NCBI RefSeq assembly: GCF_016808095.1
Contig: NC_068974.1
Coordinates: 29,930,825-29,994,824 of the forward strand
Source: Vigna angularis
Lineage: Eukaryota; Streptophyta; Magnoliopsida; Fabales; Fabaceae
Direction: 5' to 3'
Length of the DNA stretch: 64,000 nucleotides
The notes under the pieces were generated by a model, which searched no databases, was not told where the DNA came from, and saw nothing but the letters and a program-made list of their open reading frames with translations. This document shows, piece by piece, positions 21,080 to 33,159 of this stretch (positions are counted from its first letter, which is position 1; the number at the start of each line of letters is the position of its first letter). Position numbers and translations under genes: made by a program.

Positions 21080-22743
21080 CAATAAATCAACTCCGTAAGA
21101 ACATATGGTGATTGAGCGCGAGAAGAACAAACTTCTTCTCCTCTAAGTCAGCGCGAGACAAAAGTTCAGAACACATCTTTTTTAATTTGGACAAATGAGG
21201 ATGACCAAGTCGATCATGTAGCACTTTATGATTAGGAGCAGCAACACAAGACACCCTTGGACGAGATCCAAAATGGTATAATTCGCTAACTTCATATCTT
21301 CTCCAATATGTTTCCCCGAACCACACTCTTGTATAACAAAAGATTTTTTATCAAATGTTATTGAACAATTTAACATTTTGGTCAATTGACTTAGGGAAAT
21401 TAAATTAAAAGGACAATTAGGGACAAAAAGGACAGAGTTGAGATTGAGGGAGAGAGACAAGGAAACATGACCAACTCCTTTAGAAGAAGTTTTAGATCCA
21501 TTTGCAAGGTTATGAAATGAGGTTTTTCTCAAAAGGAAATAGATGAGAATAAAGAGGTATTACCAAAAATGTGATCAGAAGCACCTGAGTCAATTACCCA
21601 TGAATTTTGGCTTTCCATGGATTGAGAAATGAAGGTTGTTGATGTATTGGGAGATTGAGATGGTTGTGCCAAGCTGTTAGACTTTAACCTTAGATACTTT
21701 TGATATTCATCCTCGGTGAACTTAGAAGTGGAAGTTTCAGTCTTATGGAAGTTTTAATCTTTGAAATATTAACGGTTTTGGAAAGGAAGCCACGTAAGGA
21801 GTAATAATTCTCTTGAGTGTGACCCATCCTTTTACAGTATGTGCATTGAGGACGTCCCCGACCTCCTCGTCCTCCTCCTCTAGTGTCACGTCCTCCTCTT
21901 CCTCGTGTGGCAACTATGACAGATGGCTCCACTAGTTCATGCGCTTCCTAAGTTTGAGGTACTAGGACATGCAGAAGGCGAGTGGTCAATGTTTCCATGG
22001 AGGGGACCTCATGACTAGTCAGAAGTTGATCTTTGAGATGACCAAAATCGGGATGTAGGGCACGAAGGATCAAACACCATGTAAAATTTGTCTAGTTTTT
22101 TTTTATATCCTCTAATGGGTCTGCTTCCAAAAACATTCTGAGTTCTTTGATAGTAGATTGGGCTTCAGCCATGAAGGACACCATATCATGGCACATGGCT
22201 TCCGTCTTGCTCAAGGGGGTCATAATGTCCTTGGCCAAGGAACCACATTTCAACAGCAGCAGACCGTGATAAATAATTTTTCTCATTTAGCTTCTCGGAG
22301 GTAATTGATGGACTTCCGGAGAAGGAAAGAGTATTGTCAAACGTCGTCTATAAAGAAGAAGCATCACATCAACAAGAAACAAGAAAACCCTAAGGGTTTA
22401 GATGGATAAAACTATGACGGCGACCGACAACGATGGACAGCGGTCGATGGCGGACTGCGGCGACCAACGGTGGATGGCGACAGACGGTGGCGGACAACAA
22501 CACCGGACAGATGCTACAATACAAAAACAAGAACAGGATCGACCCACTCTGATACCAACTACTGTCAAATAATTCTCTCTCACTCTCATTCTATATATAA
22601 GAAAGTTTATTACAAAATACATGATAAATAGAGTAACACTATACACAATATAATTATGATAAATACAATAATTTTAAATATAATATAATCATGATAAATA
22701 GAATAATCTTAAACATAATATAATAATGATAAATATTCTAACA
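21080..22743 (-). mobile_element. Truncated Ty1/copia element (5' LTR, gag and protease only)
   Basis: The 5' LTR is 22563-22743 (starts TGTCAAATAATTC, ends TCTAACA) and the tRNA-iMet primer site is ~22546-22557. On the minus strand, pieces of gag (LSFSGSPSITSEKL near 22330, then FLEADP), an RGGRG stretch with a zinc knuckle (CTYCKRMGH) and protease DSGASDHI follow. It continues through the protease C-terminus and the integrase HLGHP-type zinc region to ~21080. The last knuckle cysteine has become Tyr. Several frameshifts and stops are present. There is no integrase core, RT or 3' LTR. Same family as 9517-13295, and it retains the part deleted there. Confidence 0.82.
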
Positions 22744-23917
22744 ACTGGAAAACTTTGTAGTATATTCCGTGACTAGAAAGTAACTCTATATTCATTTTGT
22801 CCAAACAGGGGAAATTCTATGTTATAAAGAAGTTCCTTATCTCATTTTTCCAGCATATTTGTAAATTAGAATACCCTTCTTCCAATGACTAGAACCAGTG
22901 ATATTATGTAACACAACAGCATTCTCCAAGCTTACCGCAAACATGTTCATTCTATTGGAGAAAAATCTTTACTTTTTCTGGAGTCCTGAATATGTTAAAA
23001 ATACTTACTGAAAAAGGCTCAATGCTTATTCATCACTCTTTAAAATTATTTCTATAAGTATGGGAGAAATACTGGCATGTTCTAAATTAGATTAATATGT
23101 TCAGCATGTACTATTTTATTACGTGAGCTTTCAACTTGGTTTAATTGGCATGAAGAGCCTCTTTTTTATGTATTAATGGATTCTGATTTTGATTGATACA
23201 AATTACATTTAGGAGAATGTGGAGTAAGACACCACTTTGGCATAAAACAGGAATGTTACAGGGGCAGTTTTTTTACCCAGCTCTGATTATCTTAACAAAA
23301 AGGTAAATTTTTATAATCCTCATGTACCAGTGATAAGTTTGAATTGTTAGTGTTTGTGGTATTTAGTTCTTGTCTATAGCCTAACTTGGGTTTGCTTTCT
23401 TCAGCTGAAGGAAACGGATGGCAGTGACATGAGTAAGAAGTTTCCGACTTTAATGGAGACTCTTTTTCATGAACGAGATCAGTAAGTTGCATTGCACTTA
23501 ATATCAATTTACTGATTCATTTTTTGCTTCTATTACCTGTAACCTGCTTCCCGTACTGTTTAGAGAATGCTTCAGTAAACACTTGTCACCCTATTATGTG
23601 ACCACTTAGCACAGGGGTTCTTATTGGAGGGTGTCTTGGTTCTGTTATTGACATGCATAATCTGAAATTCAATACCATGGGGCTTTCATCCATCCAGGTA
23701 CATGTCCTTCACATTATTAATCTGTTGTTGCTGTTGTTGGAATGGATAATTTACAGAGAATACAGAAGCATTTGAAGCAACCTGTCCTGGTGGGTGAACA
23801 TTTAGTTATTTGAGTGATATAATCGGCAATTTATAAGTATTTTTATCACAAAATTGTATAACCAGTCATATGAACCGGATTTTTTCCCCTTATTTTTATC
23901 ACAAAATTGTATAACCA
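22744..23917 (+). pseudogene. TraB copy B, truncated pseudogene
   Basis: It begins abruptly in the counterpart of copy A's intron at ~787, right after the copia LTR. The exon at 23202-23292 has lost its acceptor (AG changed to AA at 23200-23201) and has a frame-shifting deletion. The exon at 23405-23481 keeps its frame but lacks 8 codons, as does copy C. The exon at 23698-23789 lost about 20 bp and runs into a stop. The last exon is missing; intron sequence ends near 23917, where the 5' end of copy C starts. No product expected. Confidence 0.82.
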
Positions 23918-23972
23918 CGCATCCTTCATTGATCGCTCCATACCTTTCTCGCAACATCAGATTCTCTGCGTC

Positions 23973-26900
23973 ATGTTTCAACGGCTTATGGGTCACCTCG
24001 TCACTCGCACTCGCACTCTCCATCAGCTCGCCCGAGTCACGCCCTTCATTCATCGCCATAAATCTCTCCTCGTAGCACCAATTTCTTGTTCCCAAACCCT
24101 ATCTTCCCTCCAATTCTCCACCGACACCTCCGCCTTCACCCACCACCCGGTCAGGCTCCCGGACGATCTATCTAAAGACCTGATTGTCCTCTCGTGCGAG
24201 TCTTCAGCCGAAGGCGGCGTCTGCCACGTTTACTTGGTCGGAGTCTCTCATGGCACCAAGGTATTGATTCTGGTCGTTCGGAATCAGGTTTTAGGTTTCG
24301 TTGCGCTGCACATTATCGCCATGTTCAACGAGAACGAATAATGATGGATTCTTTTATTTTATTGTGTTCTGTAAATTGGAACTGTTATTGTCATTTCCTA
24401 AGACGATGTAAGACCGTGTTTTTATCAATTCTAGTTGATTTAATAATAAGTAAAGTTAGTCGGTGAATTGCTGAGAGAGTAAAATTTATGCCGAATTTTA
24501 TTTCAGGAATCATACAGACGAGTTCAGGCTACAGTGAAATTTCTGAAACCGGAGGTTCTGTTTCTCTTTTGAACTTACTAATGCTTGGCTGATTGATTGA
24601 CCATTCACTTGCTTAATTTGGTGGCTCTTGGTTTCATGATGGATTTTCAATAATGAAACCCATGGTCGGCCTTTGTTTTTGCAGGCCCTCTTCCTAGAGT
24701 TGTGCCAGAGTCGTGCTTCAACTCTTACCTGTAAAAATTTCAAGGTTTTTATCCTTTAAATTATTGTTTTGTAATTATTCTATCATTTCCTTTGTAGTTT
24801 GGTCTGTTAAATTGTTGTCACGCCTAGCCAACCAACTTTGACCTCTTTTGTAGTTGCCGCAATTTTAACTTGGAAGTTTTCTGGTGTAGTTCTACATGGT
24901 TTGGTTGAGTGAGACCGTAAGTCCGATTTCTAAGACCATAACCCTAACCCTTTTACCAGCCCAATTTGTAATTTAAATACATAAGTTGAAAAGTGAGAGG
25001 AAATATTTGTCTATTCCAAATTCCAATTTGTAGGGAGATCCGACTTTCTTTTGTTCCATATTAGATGAGGAGATTGTTTGATAGATAAAGTATCAGATGG
25101 CTGAAATTAAACCATCTCTTAAAGCAATAAAATAATAATTGTAATTGTTGTTATTTAATTTTCCACATGTCTTATTCAAATCTAGTATCAACTAACTTCT
25201 TCAATTCTATCAAATTAATCTGGTTCTCATTCAGTTGTTTGTTGGTACGATTGTTTTTTTTTTTGCTTCTTCCAGAGACACGTACCCACTGTGAAAGAAA
25301 TGGTTACACAATTGAGGAAAAAAGAGAACATTTTTTCAGTACTTTTGGGTTGGTTCCAAGCCAAGGCAGGTTTCTGGACAATCATGTCTCATCCTTTAAT
25401 ACGGTTTCAATTATCACTCTTTGAACGTCCAATAATGCTATGTTTCTCATATATCCTGTCATTTACTCCTTAAGTTTCTGACAGATTGCTGATGATCTTC
25501 ATGAAAATGAGTTTCGTGTGGCATATGAAGAAGCCATCAAATATGGAGGCAAAGTGATACTTGGTGATCGCCCTGATAATGTCAGATGAGTTCTCATTCT
25601 AATATGTTGAATGCAGAGAAAATTTCAACTATGTTGATGTAAAATATTCGTCTGAATAATAAAGAATGTACCTGTTGTTCCCATAATAGTATTATTCATT
25701 ACATTAAGCCAGTGTGGTGAAGAGAGGAATATTTTTTTGCTTTTCTCTTGAAAATAAATTGATAGTATTGCAAGTAAATAGTATTGCATTATTCATTAGA
25801 ATATCTTGGACTTTTGGTGTTCTTGAGAGTATATTCATGTTGCATCATTGTTAGAAGGCCTTGTAGAATATTCAGTGATTGGAAAGTAGCTCTATTTCCA
25901 AACAGGGGCATTCTATATGTTGTGAAGAAGTTCCATATCTCATTTTGCTAGCAAATTTGTAAGTCAGAATACTCTTAGAAAAGAAAAAAAAAGTAAATAT
26001 GTTGTTATGGTGACTAGATTCCATGAGTACTATGTAACATAAAATTCTTTAAGCTTATAAAGAAGTTCCGTATCTCATTTTTCCAGCATATTTGTAAATT
26101 AAAATACCCTTCTTCCATTGAGTAGAACCCGTGACTACTATGTAACACAGCAGCATTCTTCAAGCTTACCACAAACATGTTCATTCTATTGGAGAAAAAT
26201 CTTTATTTTTTCTGGAGTCCTGAATCTGTTAAAAATACTTACTGAAAAAGGCTCAATGCCTATTCATCACCCTTTAAAATTATTTCTATAATTATGGGAG
26301 AAATACTGGCATGTTCTAAATTAAATTATAATAAGTTCAGCATGTACTATTTTATTATGTGAGATTTCAACTTGGTTTAATTGGCATGAAGAGCCTCTTT
26401 TTTATGTATTAATGGATTCTGATTTTGATTGATACAGATTACATTAAGGAGATTTTGGAGTAAGACCCCACTTTGGCATAAAACAAAATTGTTACTCCTT
26501 TTACTTCTCGGGGCAGTTATTATACCCGGCTCTGATTATCTTAACAATGAGGTAAATTTTAATCCTCTGTTAGTGTTTGTACTATTTAGTTCTTGTCTAT
26601 ATCCTAACTTGGGTTTGCTTTCTTCAGCCGAAGTTAAGGGATGACAGTGTCATGAGTAAGTGGTTTCCGACTTTCGTGGAGATTATTGGGCATGAACGAG
26701 ATCAGTAAGTTGCATTGCACTAATATCAATTTACTGATTCATTTATTGCTTCTATTACCTGTAACCTGCTTCCCGTACTCTTTAGAGAATTCTTTAGTTA
26801 ACACTTGTCACCCTGTTATGTTACCCCTTAGCACAGGGGTTCTTGTTGGAGGGTGTCTTGGTTCTGTTATTGACATGCATATTCTTGTCACCCTGGTGAT

Positions 26901-27415
26901 CTGAAATTCAATACCATGGGGGCTTTCATCCATCCAGGTACATGTCCTCCACATTATTAAAAGTGGCGAGTGAAAATAGCTCAGTTGTTGCTGTTGTTGG
27001 AAGGGCTCATTTAGAGGGAATAAAGAAGCATTGGAAGCAACCTGTCGTGGTGGGTGAACATTTAGTTATTTGTCTGGTATAATCGGCAATTTATAAGTAT
27101 TTTTATCACAAAATTGTATAACCAGTCATATGAACCGGATTTTTCACCCTTATTTTGCAATATCTTTCCAAAATCATATAGTTATGCCTTTGTTATTCAT
27201 TGTCATATTTTCTTACCTTAGTTCACAACGTTTTCTTTTTTCAGATGAAGGATCTCATGACAGTCCCATCTGTTGAACCAGCTGTATCTGCAATAAGAAT
27301 CTTGAGATCCGTTGGTGTTGTCGTGGCTGCGGTGGCCATTATATCAGGAATTGAAATAACTGTTATAAGAGATGATGGGGTGGCTGGGCTGGTCATTATT
27401 TCATGCAAGAAATAA
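23973..27415 (+). CDS. TraB domain-containing protein, copy C (nine exons, ~351 aa)
   Basis: Exons: 23973-24260, 24507-24554, 24685-24744, 25276-25365, 25485-25580, 26438-26551, 26628-26704, 26938-27049 and 27245-27415, in one frame. Residues 1-60 are basic and Ser/Thr-rich and could target an organelle. TraB/Tiki motifs are present: GXXH as GVSH (~91-94), ELCQSR (E-X3-R) in exon 3, GDR in exon 5 and a second GXXH as GRAH in exon 8. Intron 25366-25484 has a GC donor. Compared with copy A it lacks 8 codons in exon 7, has RH added at the start of exon 4, and the segment after the hydrophobic helix is longer by about 14 residues (EITVIRDDGVAGLVIIS before CKK). An in-frame ATG upstream at 23907 lies in sequence continuous with copy B; I prefer 23973. 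Probably expressed, but its membrane anchoring may be altered. Confidence 0.8.
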
Positions 27416-27987
27416 CTCTTATAAGAGATGCTGTCATCCACCACAACGTTGATGTAGGAATTGAAACATGTATGATGTAGCAGTTGAGTCAACCATCAAC
27501 GAAGTTGATGCAGAAGCTATTTATCCCTTTTTCGTATCAAGAATAACAATTCTTTTTGAATCTTTACATAGAAATCATGTTATACAACACTAATAAATAC
27601 TCAGTCAGATAGTTCCATTTTAACAGGAATTCCAAGGGAGATAGAAAATGGTCTAATTACAATTTTTTATTCTTGCGCATATAATTGTTGGGAATAAACA
27701 ATAGTGATTCCAAATAATATTAGGAAGAATACGAAAGTATATGAAAGATAACATTTTTATTATAAAAAACGCCAAGTAAAATGGAAATAGAGAATTAGAT
27801 ATTATATAATATATTTATTTCTTTTCATTCATGGGAAAACTCAAAAGTTGTGCAAGGAGAGAGAGATAGAGAAATGAAAATAGTTGGATTAATTTTCCCA
27901 AATTCGAGTTAAATTTATCTCTCAAATTTATTAAAAAATATTTAATGTGGTCGTTCTTCTTAATGTTGTTATTGTTTTCTATTGGGA

Positions 27988-28165
27988 GAGTGTGGCTGGG
28001 GTGGTCATTATATCAGGCATCTATCTTCATCCATAAAATAACTTTCGTAGGAGATGCTGTCATCCTGAACGGTTTAGGAATTGAAATGTGTAATAGTTCA
28101 GTCAACCATAAACAAAGTTGATGCGTATGCTATTTAATCCTTTTTTTCGTATCAAGAACAACTAT
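27988..28165 (+). pseudogene. 3'-end remnant of a further TraB copy (E)
   Basis: Starts inside the last exon with a VAGVVIISGIYL-like reading and a stop, then 3'-UTR-like sequence shared with copies A, C and D (GATGCTGTCATCC, ATTGAAATGTGTAATAG). Its downstream flank (about 28380-29110) resembles that of copy D (30900-31330). It marks a unit lost by unequal exchange. Confidence 0.7.
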
Positions 28166-29149
28166 TTTCTTTAATCTGTCCCTAGAAAATCAAGTTCCTT
28201 GTAATTTTGATGAATCATCGTAAAAAAATTTGAAGTCCCAAGCCCAATGCGATTATCATGGGAAATGATAGTTTTCATTTAGGTAGTGTCTGGGGAGTGA
28301 ATGTGAGAGCAAGAATAACTATTTTCTTTATTGACTTTCATTTTAATGAAAAAAAATATTATATTTGAAGACATTACAACTAATCCATTAGTCTATTAAT
28401 AAATAGTTTCACCAAATTCTTACATAGACAAACTTAATTAGATATAATATTATATCAATTACAATATCTTATATTACTTACAATATTATGCAATATTATG
28501 TATGTCTAAACTTAATCTATATTTTCATCATTATTTTTTAATATATATATATATTATAATTTTTTTTCTGCATTTTTATGCAAAATTTCATTTTTGTCTT
28601 CTTTGAATTATACAGTAAAACAATTTTAAATTGTACTATATAAAAACCGGAAACAACTTTCACATATTTTATAATTTAAAATAAAAGATTCTTAGAAAAT
28701 GCTTCTGAATTATGAAATTCAGAAATCAAAATTAATTTTTAATAGAATCTTGGGACCAAATGATTTCTCTCCAGTTTAGATAATAATCTAAAGGTAAAAT
28801 GAGATATTTTGGTGTGTGGAGATTTACAAAGAAGAAACTGCAGACATGGCAACAGATTTATGCTCGTCAATCTCAGGTAAAATGTCCAAGAGATTGATGA
28901 TGTGGTATTTTATTAATAGATTTCAAAATAATTTGTTGTAATATGTAAAGAAGTTAGACGCTTATTTTTTTAATTAATTTTAAAATATTTAGTTAGAAAA
29001 TGATTTGAATTTTTTTTATTTCCTCTTACTCTAAGGTAGAGTAACTATTGAATAGTTTGAAAAGTGAATGGTTAAGAATCAACATTATCTGCGAAGAATT
29101 GTTTTGGGCGTTTATGTAGTATAGAACTTATGAGAGTGGTTGATAATTG
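28166..29149. other. AT-rich spacer between TraB remnants
   Basis: No gene seen. Parts (about 28890-29110) are duplicated at 31140-31330, downstream of copy D, consistent with the tandem unit. Confidence 0.5.
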
Positions 29150-30900
29150 TAATTATTGTTGTTTAATTTTCCACATGTCTTATTCAAATCTAGTATCAAC
29201 TAACTTCTTCGATTCCATCATATTAATCTGCTTCTCATTCCGTTTGTTTGTACGATTGCTTTTTTATTTTTTGCTTCTTCCAGATACACGTACCCACTGT
29301 GAAAGAAATGGTTACACAATCGTCTGAATAATAAAGAATGTACCTGAATGTGTTGTTCCCATAATAGTATTATTCATTACATTAAGGCCGTGCGTTGAAG
29401 AGAGGAATATTTTCTTGTTTTTCTCTTGAAGTTAAATTGATAGTATTCCAAGTATATAGTAATGCATTATTCATTTGAATATCTTGGACTTTTGGTGTTC
29501 TTGAGAGTATATTCATGTTGCATCATGGTTAGAAGGCCTTGTAGAATATTCAGTGACTGGAAAGTAACTCTATTTCCAAACAGGGGCATTCAGTATGTTG
29601 TGAAGAAGTTCCATATCTCATTTTGCTAGCTTACCTCTAACTCATCTATTCTATGTGATTAAACCGTTTTCTTTTCTGGCTGTCCTTAATCTATTAAAAA
29701 TACTTACTGGGAAAGGTTTAATTCATTTTAATTACTCTTTTAAATTGTTTCTATATGCCTGGGAGAACTAGGGCCCGTTCTAAATTAGGTTAATATGTTC
29801 ATCATGTACTATTTTATAATGTGAGCTTTCAACTTGTTTAATTGGCATGAAGAGCCCTTTATATTGATGGGTTATGATTTGGATCGAGACAGATTACATA
29901 AAGTAGAACCTGGAGTAAGATGCCACTTTGGTATATACCAAAATTGTTATACTTTTCTCTTTCTTTTGGACAACATTCTCCCATCTCTGGTTATTTTGAC
30001 AAAATGGTAAATTTCATAATCCTCATGTACTAGTGATAAGTCTGAATAGTGTTTGTGCTATGAAGTTCTTCTCTATATGCTAATTTGGGTCTGCTTTCTT
30101 CAGCTGAAGGAAATAGAAGACAGTGGCGTGCTAACTCTGATTATGCAGCAAATGAATAAGGAGTTTCCAATTTTAATGGAGACTCTTGTGCACGAATGGG
30201 ATCGGTAAGTCGCATTGCACTTAATATCAATTTTCTATTTCATTTATTGCTTCTATTACATGTCACCTGCTTCCCATACTCTTTAGATAATGCTTCAGTT
30301 AACATTTGTCACACCATTAAGTTACCATTTAGCACAAGGTTCTTGATGGAGGGTGTCTTGGATATGGTTCTGGTATTGATATCTTCTGCAAATGATTTGT
30401 AGTACTACAAAGGGTAGCATCGACGGTGACTGCACGTTCAACTGACCATTTGCTGTGTCAAAAGTTTATGCATATTGAGTTTATAAGTTTTACGTGATTT
30501 GGTCCACTCAGGTTCATGTTCGCCGGATTATTAAACGTGGCGAGGACAAATAGCTCAGTTGTTGCTGTTGTTGGATTGGGTCATCTACAGGGAATAAAGA
30601 AGCATTGGATGCAATGGTGGGTGAACATTTAGTTATTTGTATGATATAGTCGCCTATTTAGAAGTATTTTTATCACATAAATATGAAATTGATTTTTTTC
30701 CCGTATATTTCAATATCTTCCAAAGTCATCCAATTATGCTTTTATTATTCATTGTCAGATTTTCTTCAATTCACTTCGTTTTTCTTTTCAGGTCGAGGAT
30801 CTTATAATCTGACATCAGTTGGTGAACGTTGGTTTAGGAATTGAAATGTGTAATAGTTCAGTCAAACTATAAAGAAAGTTGATGAGTATGATTTGGACAA
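29150..30900 (+). pseudogene. TraB copy D, degenerate pseudogene
   Basis: Counterparts of the VPTVKEMV exon (29291-~29320, cut and fused to intron sequence) and of later exons at 29893-30006, 30104-30204 and 30512-~30617 can be followed. The IADDL exon is deleted. The exon at 29893 has an early stop (ITstop). The GXXH exon reads VVGLGHLQGI but its 3' end is altered. The last exon (from ~30793) hits TGA after a few codons. It keeps the 8-codon segment that B and C lost, so it is closer to copy A there. Confidence 0.8.
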
Positions 30901-31589
30901 TATTTGAAGACATCACAACTAATAGTTTCACCAAATTCTTACCACCTTCATTAGATATAATATTTGTTAAGTTGATTAGATATATTACATTAATTACAAT
31001 ATCTTAAATTAATAAGAATATTATACCATATTTGTTAAGTTGATTAGAAAGTTCTGCATTTTTATGCAAAACTTTATTTTTGTCTTATTTGAATTATTCG
31101 GGAAATCAATTTAAAATTGTAGATTCAAATTAGATACCTTATTGGTATTTTATTAATATATTTCAAAATAATTTGTTGTAACGTGTAAAGTTAAACGTTT
31201 ATTTTTTAATTAATTTTAAAATATTTAATTAGAAAATAACTTTAAAATTATCTTTCTAAGAGGAGAGTAACTACTTAATTGTTTGAGAAATATTATCTGC
31301 ATAACATTTAGTTTTGGACGTTATAGAAATGTTGATAACGTTTGGAAAATCTTTAGAAATGTTAGAAAGTTTTATGGGATGATAAAGATTTTGATTGCCA
31401 AAGAAAATTGTTTTGCGTTGTTCTCTAAAAATTAAGCACGAACAAGGGAACAATGGATCGAGTAAATAGGAATCGGGGAGGAATCGAACCTACCGGCCGG
31501 CTAGCCCGCGTTCCAACCGATCCGCCTCCATCCTCCACTCCGTCCTTCGTTCTCCCTTAGAATCCATAGGAATACATTCTGTCTTTTCA
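30901..31589. other. Spacer downstream of TraB array
   Basis: AT-rich, partly duplicated at 28380-29110. A GC-rich patch at 31474-31560 contains TTCGATTCC on the minus strand but does not fold as a tRNA by eye. Confidence 0.4.
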
Positions 31590-31604
31590 CCGCTCCACAG
31601 CATG

Positions 31605-31636
31605 TCCTCACAGTGTGTGTAACAATCAGATCATAA
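31605..31636 (-). ncRNA. Truncated copy of family-1 box C/D snoRNA
   Basis: Repeats the box D side of the snoRNA at 31702-31785 (TGTGTGTAACAATCAGATCA on plus) with flanking CTCCACAGCAT, but lacks the box C half. Remnant, not a gene. Confidence 0.55.
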
Positions 31637-31701
31637 AATTGTTAAAAAATAATAACCAAACAATAAAAATGAGAAAATAAGACTCCACAGCATAAAATTC
31701 A

Positions 31702-31785
31702 TGGCCTCAGTGTGTGTAACAATCAGATCATTGATAGAAATCTCACTGAAATCCGCTAAGATATTAAAATTATCATCATAAGCCA
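31702..31785 (-). ncRNA. Box C/D snoRNA candidate, family 1 copy 1 (25S guide)
   Basis: On the minus strand: TGGC stem, box C ATGATGA (31773-31779), box D CTGA (31707-31710), closing GCCA. The internal guide CTTAGCGGATTTC is complementary to 25S rRNA GAAATCCGCTAAG. The segment before box D (GTTACACAC) pairs with GTGTGTAAC just downstream in the same rRNA region. rRNA sequences are from memory. It would direct 2'-O-methylation of 25S rRNA in the nucleolus. Confidence 0.75.
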
Positions 31786-31906
31786 AATAAAAGCCTCAAT
31801 CTACAGAAATCTAATCAAAATATGAATTAAAAAATATAATCAATTAAGAAATAAAAAAGTTTCCAGTGAATTTTGTAGTAATTTTAGTTGAATCGAAAAA
31901 TTTGGT

Positions 31907-31996
31907 ATGCTCAGACAGCCAAGGGTTTAATAATCAACTTCTGAGTATATTCCCAGATCAGAAACTCTAGTCCACAAAATTGCCTCGTCATAGCAC
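31907..31996 (-). ncRNA. Box C/D snoRNA candidate, family 2 copy 1 (25S double guide)
   Basis: Minus strand: stem GTGCT, box C ATGACGA (31985-31991), D' CTGA after a GGACTAGAGT guide, box D CTGA (31911-31914) after CCCTTGGCTGT, closing GCAT. The guides match 25S ACTCTAGTCC and ACAGCCAAGGG, two sites close together in 25S rRNA. Box C has C for U at one position. Confidence 0.75.
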
Positions 31997-32398
31997 GCGA
32001 TTCAAATCACAAAATCCAATGCTAATTTCAAAAACACATAATTTGCACGTACTTATGATTCGAAGTATAACCAACTGCAATCATAATCATATAACTATAA
32101 ACACTACAACATATCTCTACCTATATAATCAACTGCAATCATAATAAAATTAGTATTCTTCAAATTTGAAGTAAAAAAAGTTTTGGTGGCGTTTCCAAGA
32201 CCAAATGGCACGATGATGAAACCATCAATCAGGATGACCACGTCATTAATCTGGCGTCCGAGCCATTATACCAGGAGGAACCACATATCCCCCGGAATTG
32301 GTAATGGACGCAATTAAAAACAATGATCCTAATTGTTTAACTTATACCAAAGAATATGCATTTATTCAAATGCTGTTCCTAATTATAATCTCTAATTA

Positions 32399-32508
32399 TG
32401 GTACTCAGTGGAAGGAGAAGTCGTTAAATTGAAGGCTCACGGCGAAACCTTTTGGTTACGTCCACTGCCTAAAAACACCACAAAGTGTTTCATCTCATCA
32501 TAGCACCA
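32399..32508 (-). ncRNA. Box C/D snoRNA candidate (18S 3'-end guide)
   Basis: Minus strand: stem TGGTGCT, box C ATGATGA (32495-32501), box D CTGA (32405-32408), closing GTACCA, a six-pair terminal stem with one G-U. The segment before box D, ACGACTTCTCCTTCC, is a 15-nt complement of GGAAGGAGAAGTCGT near the 3' end of 18S rRNA. By the fifth-nucleotide rule the target is the second A of GGAAGG. Single copy, between the two duplicated pairs. Confidence 0.8.
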
Positions 32509-32669
32509 TTAACATAAAATTAGTACTCACTATCATGCATTTCCTATGTAATGAAACCCATCAATTCAGGTGATAAAAGTAGCATAATTAAGAACAAATA
32601 CATCAAATTAGAACTACAACCAATGACCAAATGTACAAATTTTTAAACAAAATATTAAAAGCAATCAAA

Positions 32670-32761
32670 CAATGGCTTCAGTGTGTGTAACAATCAGATC
32701 ATTGATAAAAATCTCACTGAAATCCGCTAAGATAATTAAATTATCATCATAAGCCAAATTG
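32670..32761 (-). ncRNA. Box C/D snoRNA candidate, family 1 copy 2 (25S guide)
   Basis: Same design as 31702-31785, with a better terminal stem (TTTGGCTT with AAGCCATTG). Box C is 32744-32750 and box D 32678-32681. Both rRNA-complementary segments are unchanged between copies while the loop bases differ, as expected for functional guides. Confidence 0.8.
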
Positions 32762-32866
32762 TTTTCTAAAGCAAATTCAATTATATATGAAAAAGGGTGA
32801 GATTCAACACAATTATTTTTGAGACATGAAAAATGTTCAAAAAATACTTAATTTTCGAAACTTTGA

Positions 32867-32958
32867 TGTGCTCAGACAGCCAAGGGTTTGATAATCAACT
32901 TCTGAGTAACTACCCAGATCAGAAACTCTAGTCCACAAAATTGCCTCGTCACTGCACA
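32867..32958 (-). ncRNA. Box C/D snoRNA candidate, family 2 copy 2 (25S double guide)
   Basis: Stem TGTGC with GCACA, box C GTGACGA (32946-32952), D' CTGA and box D CTGA (32872-32875). The two guides of copy 1 are conserved. First snoRNA of the cluster in transcription order; spacing to family 1 copy 2 matches that between copies 1 (period about 965 bp). Confidence 0.8.
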
Positions 32959-33159
32959 CAAACAAAACCTAAAACTTCATCATAGAAAACAAAAATAAGA
33001 AGAGGAATCACAAAACATCAAAGCACAGAAAATGAATTCCATAAAGGCTGAACTTCCAGAAACATTCCCAACCGAAATCAGAGAACACGATTAACCCTAA
33101 GCTGCTACTCGAATGCGAAAATGAGTAACGAAAAGGGAGATGAAAATAGATGGGGCAGT

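Noticed and set aside
31474..31560. tRNA-like T-loop (GGTTCGATTCC) on the minus strand
   Set aside because: The flanking stem does not pair and no acceptor stem or anticodon arm could be drawn.
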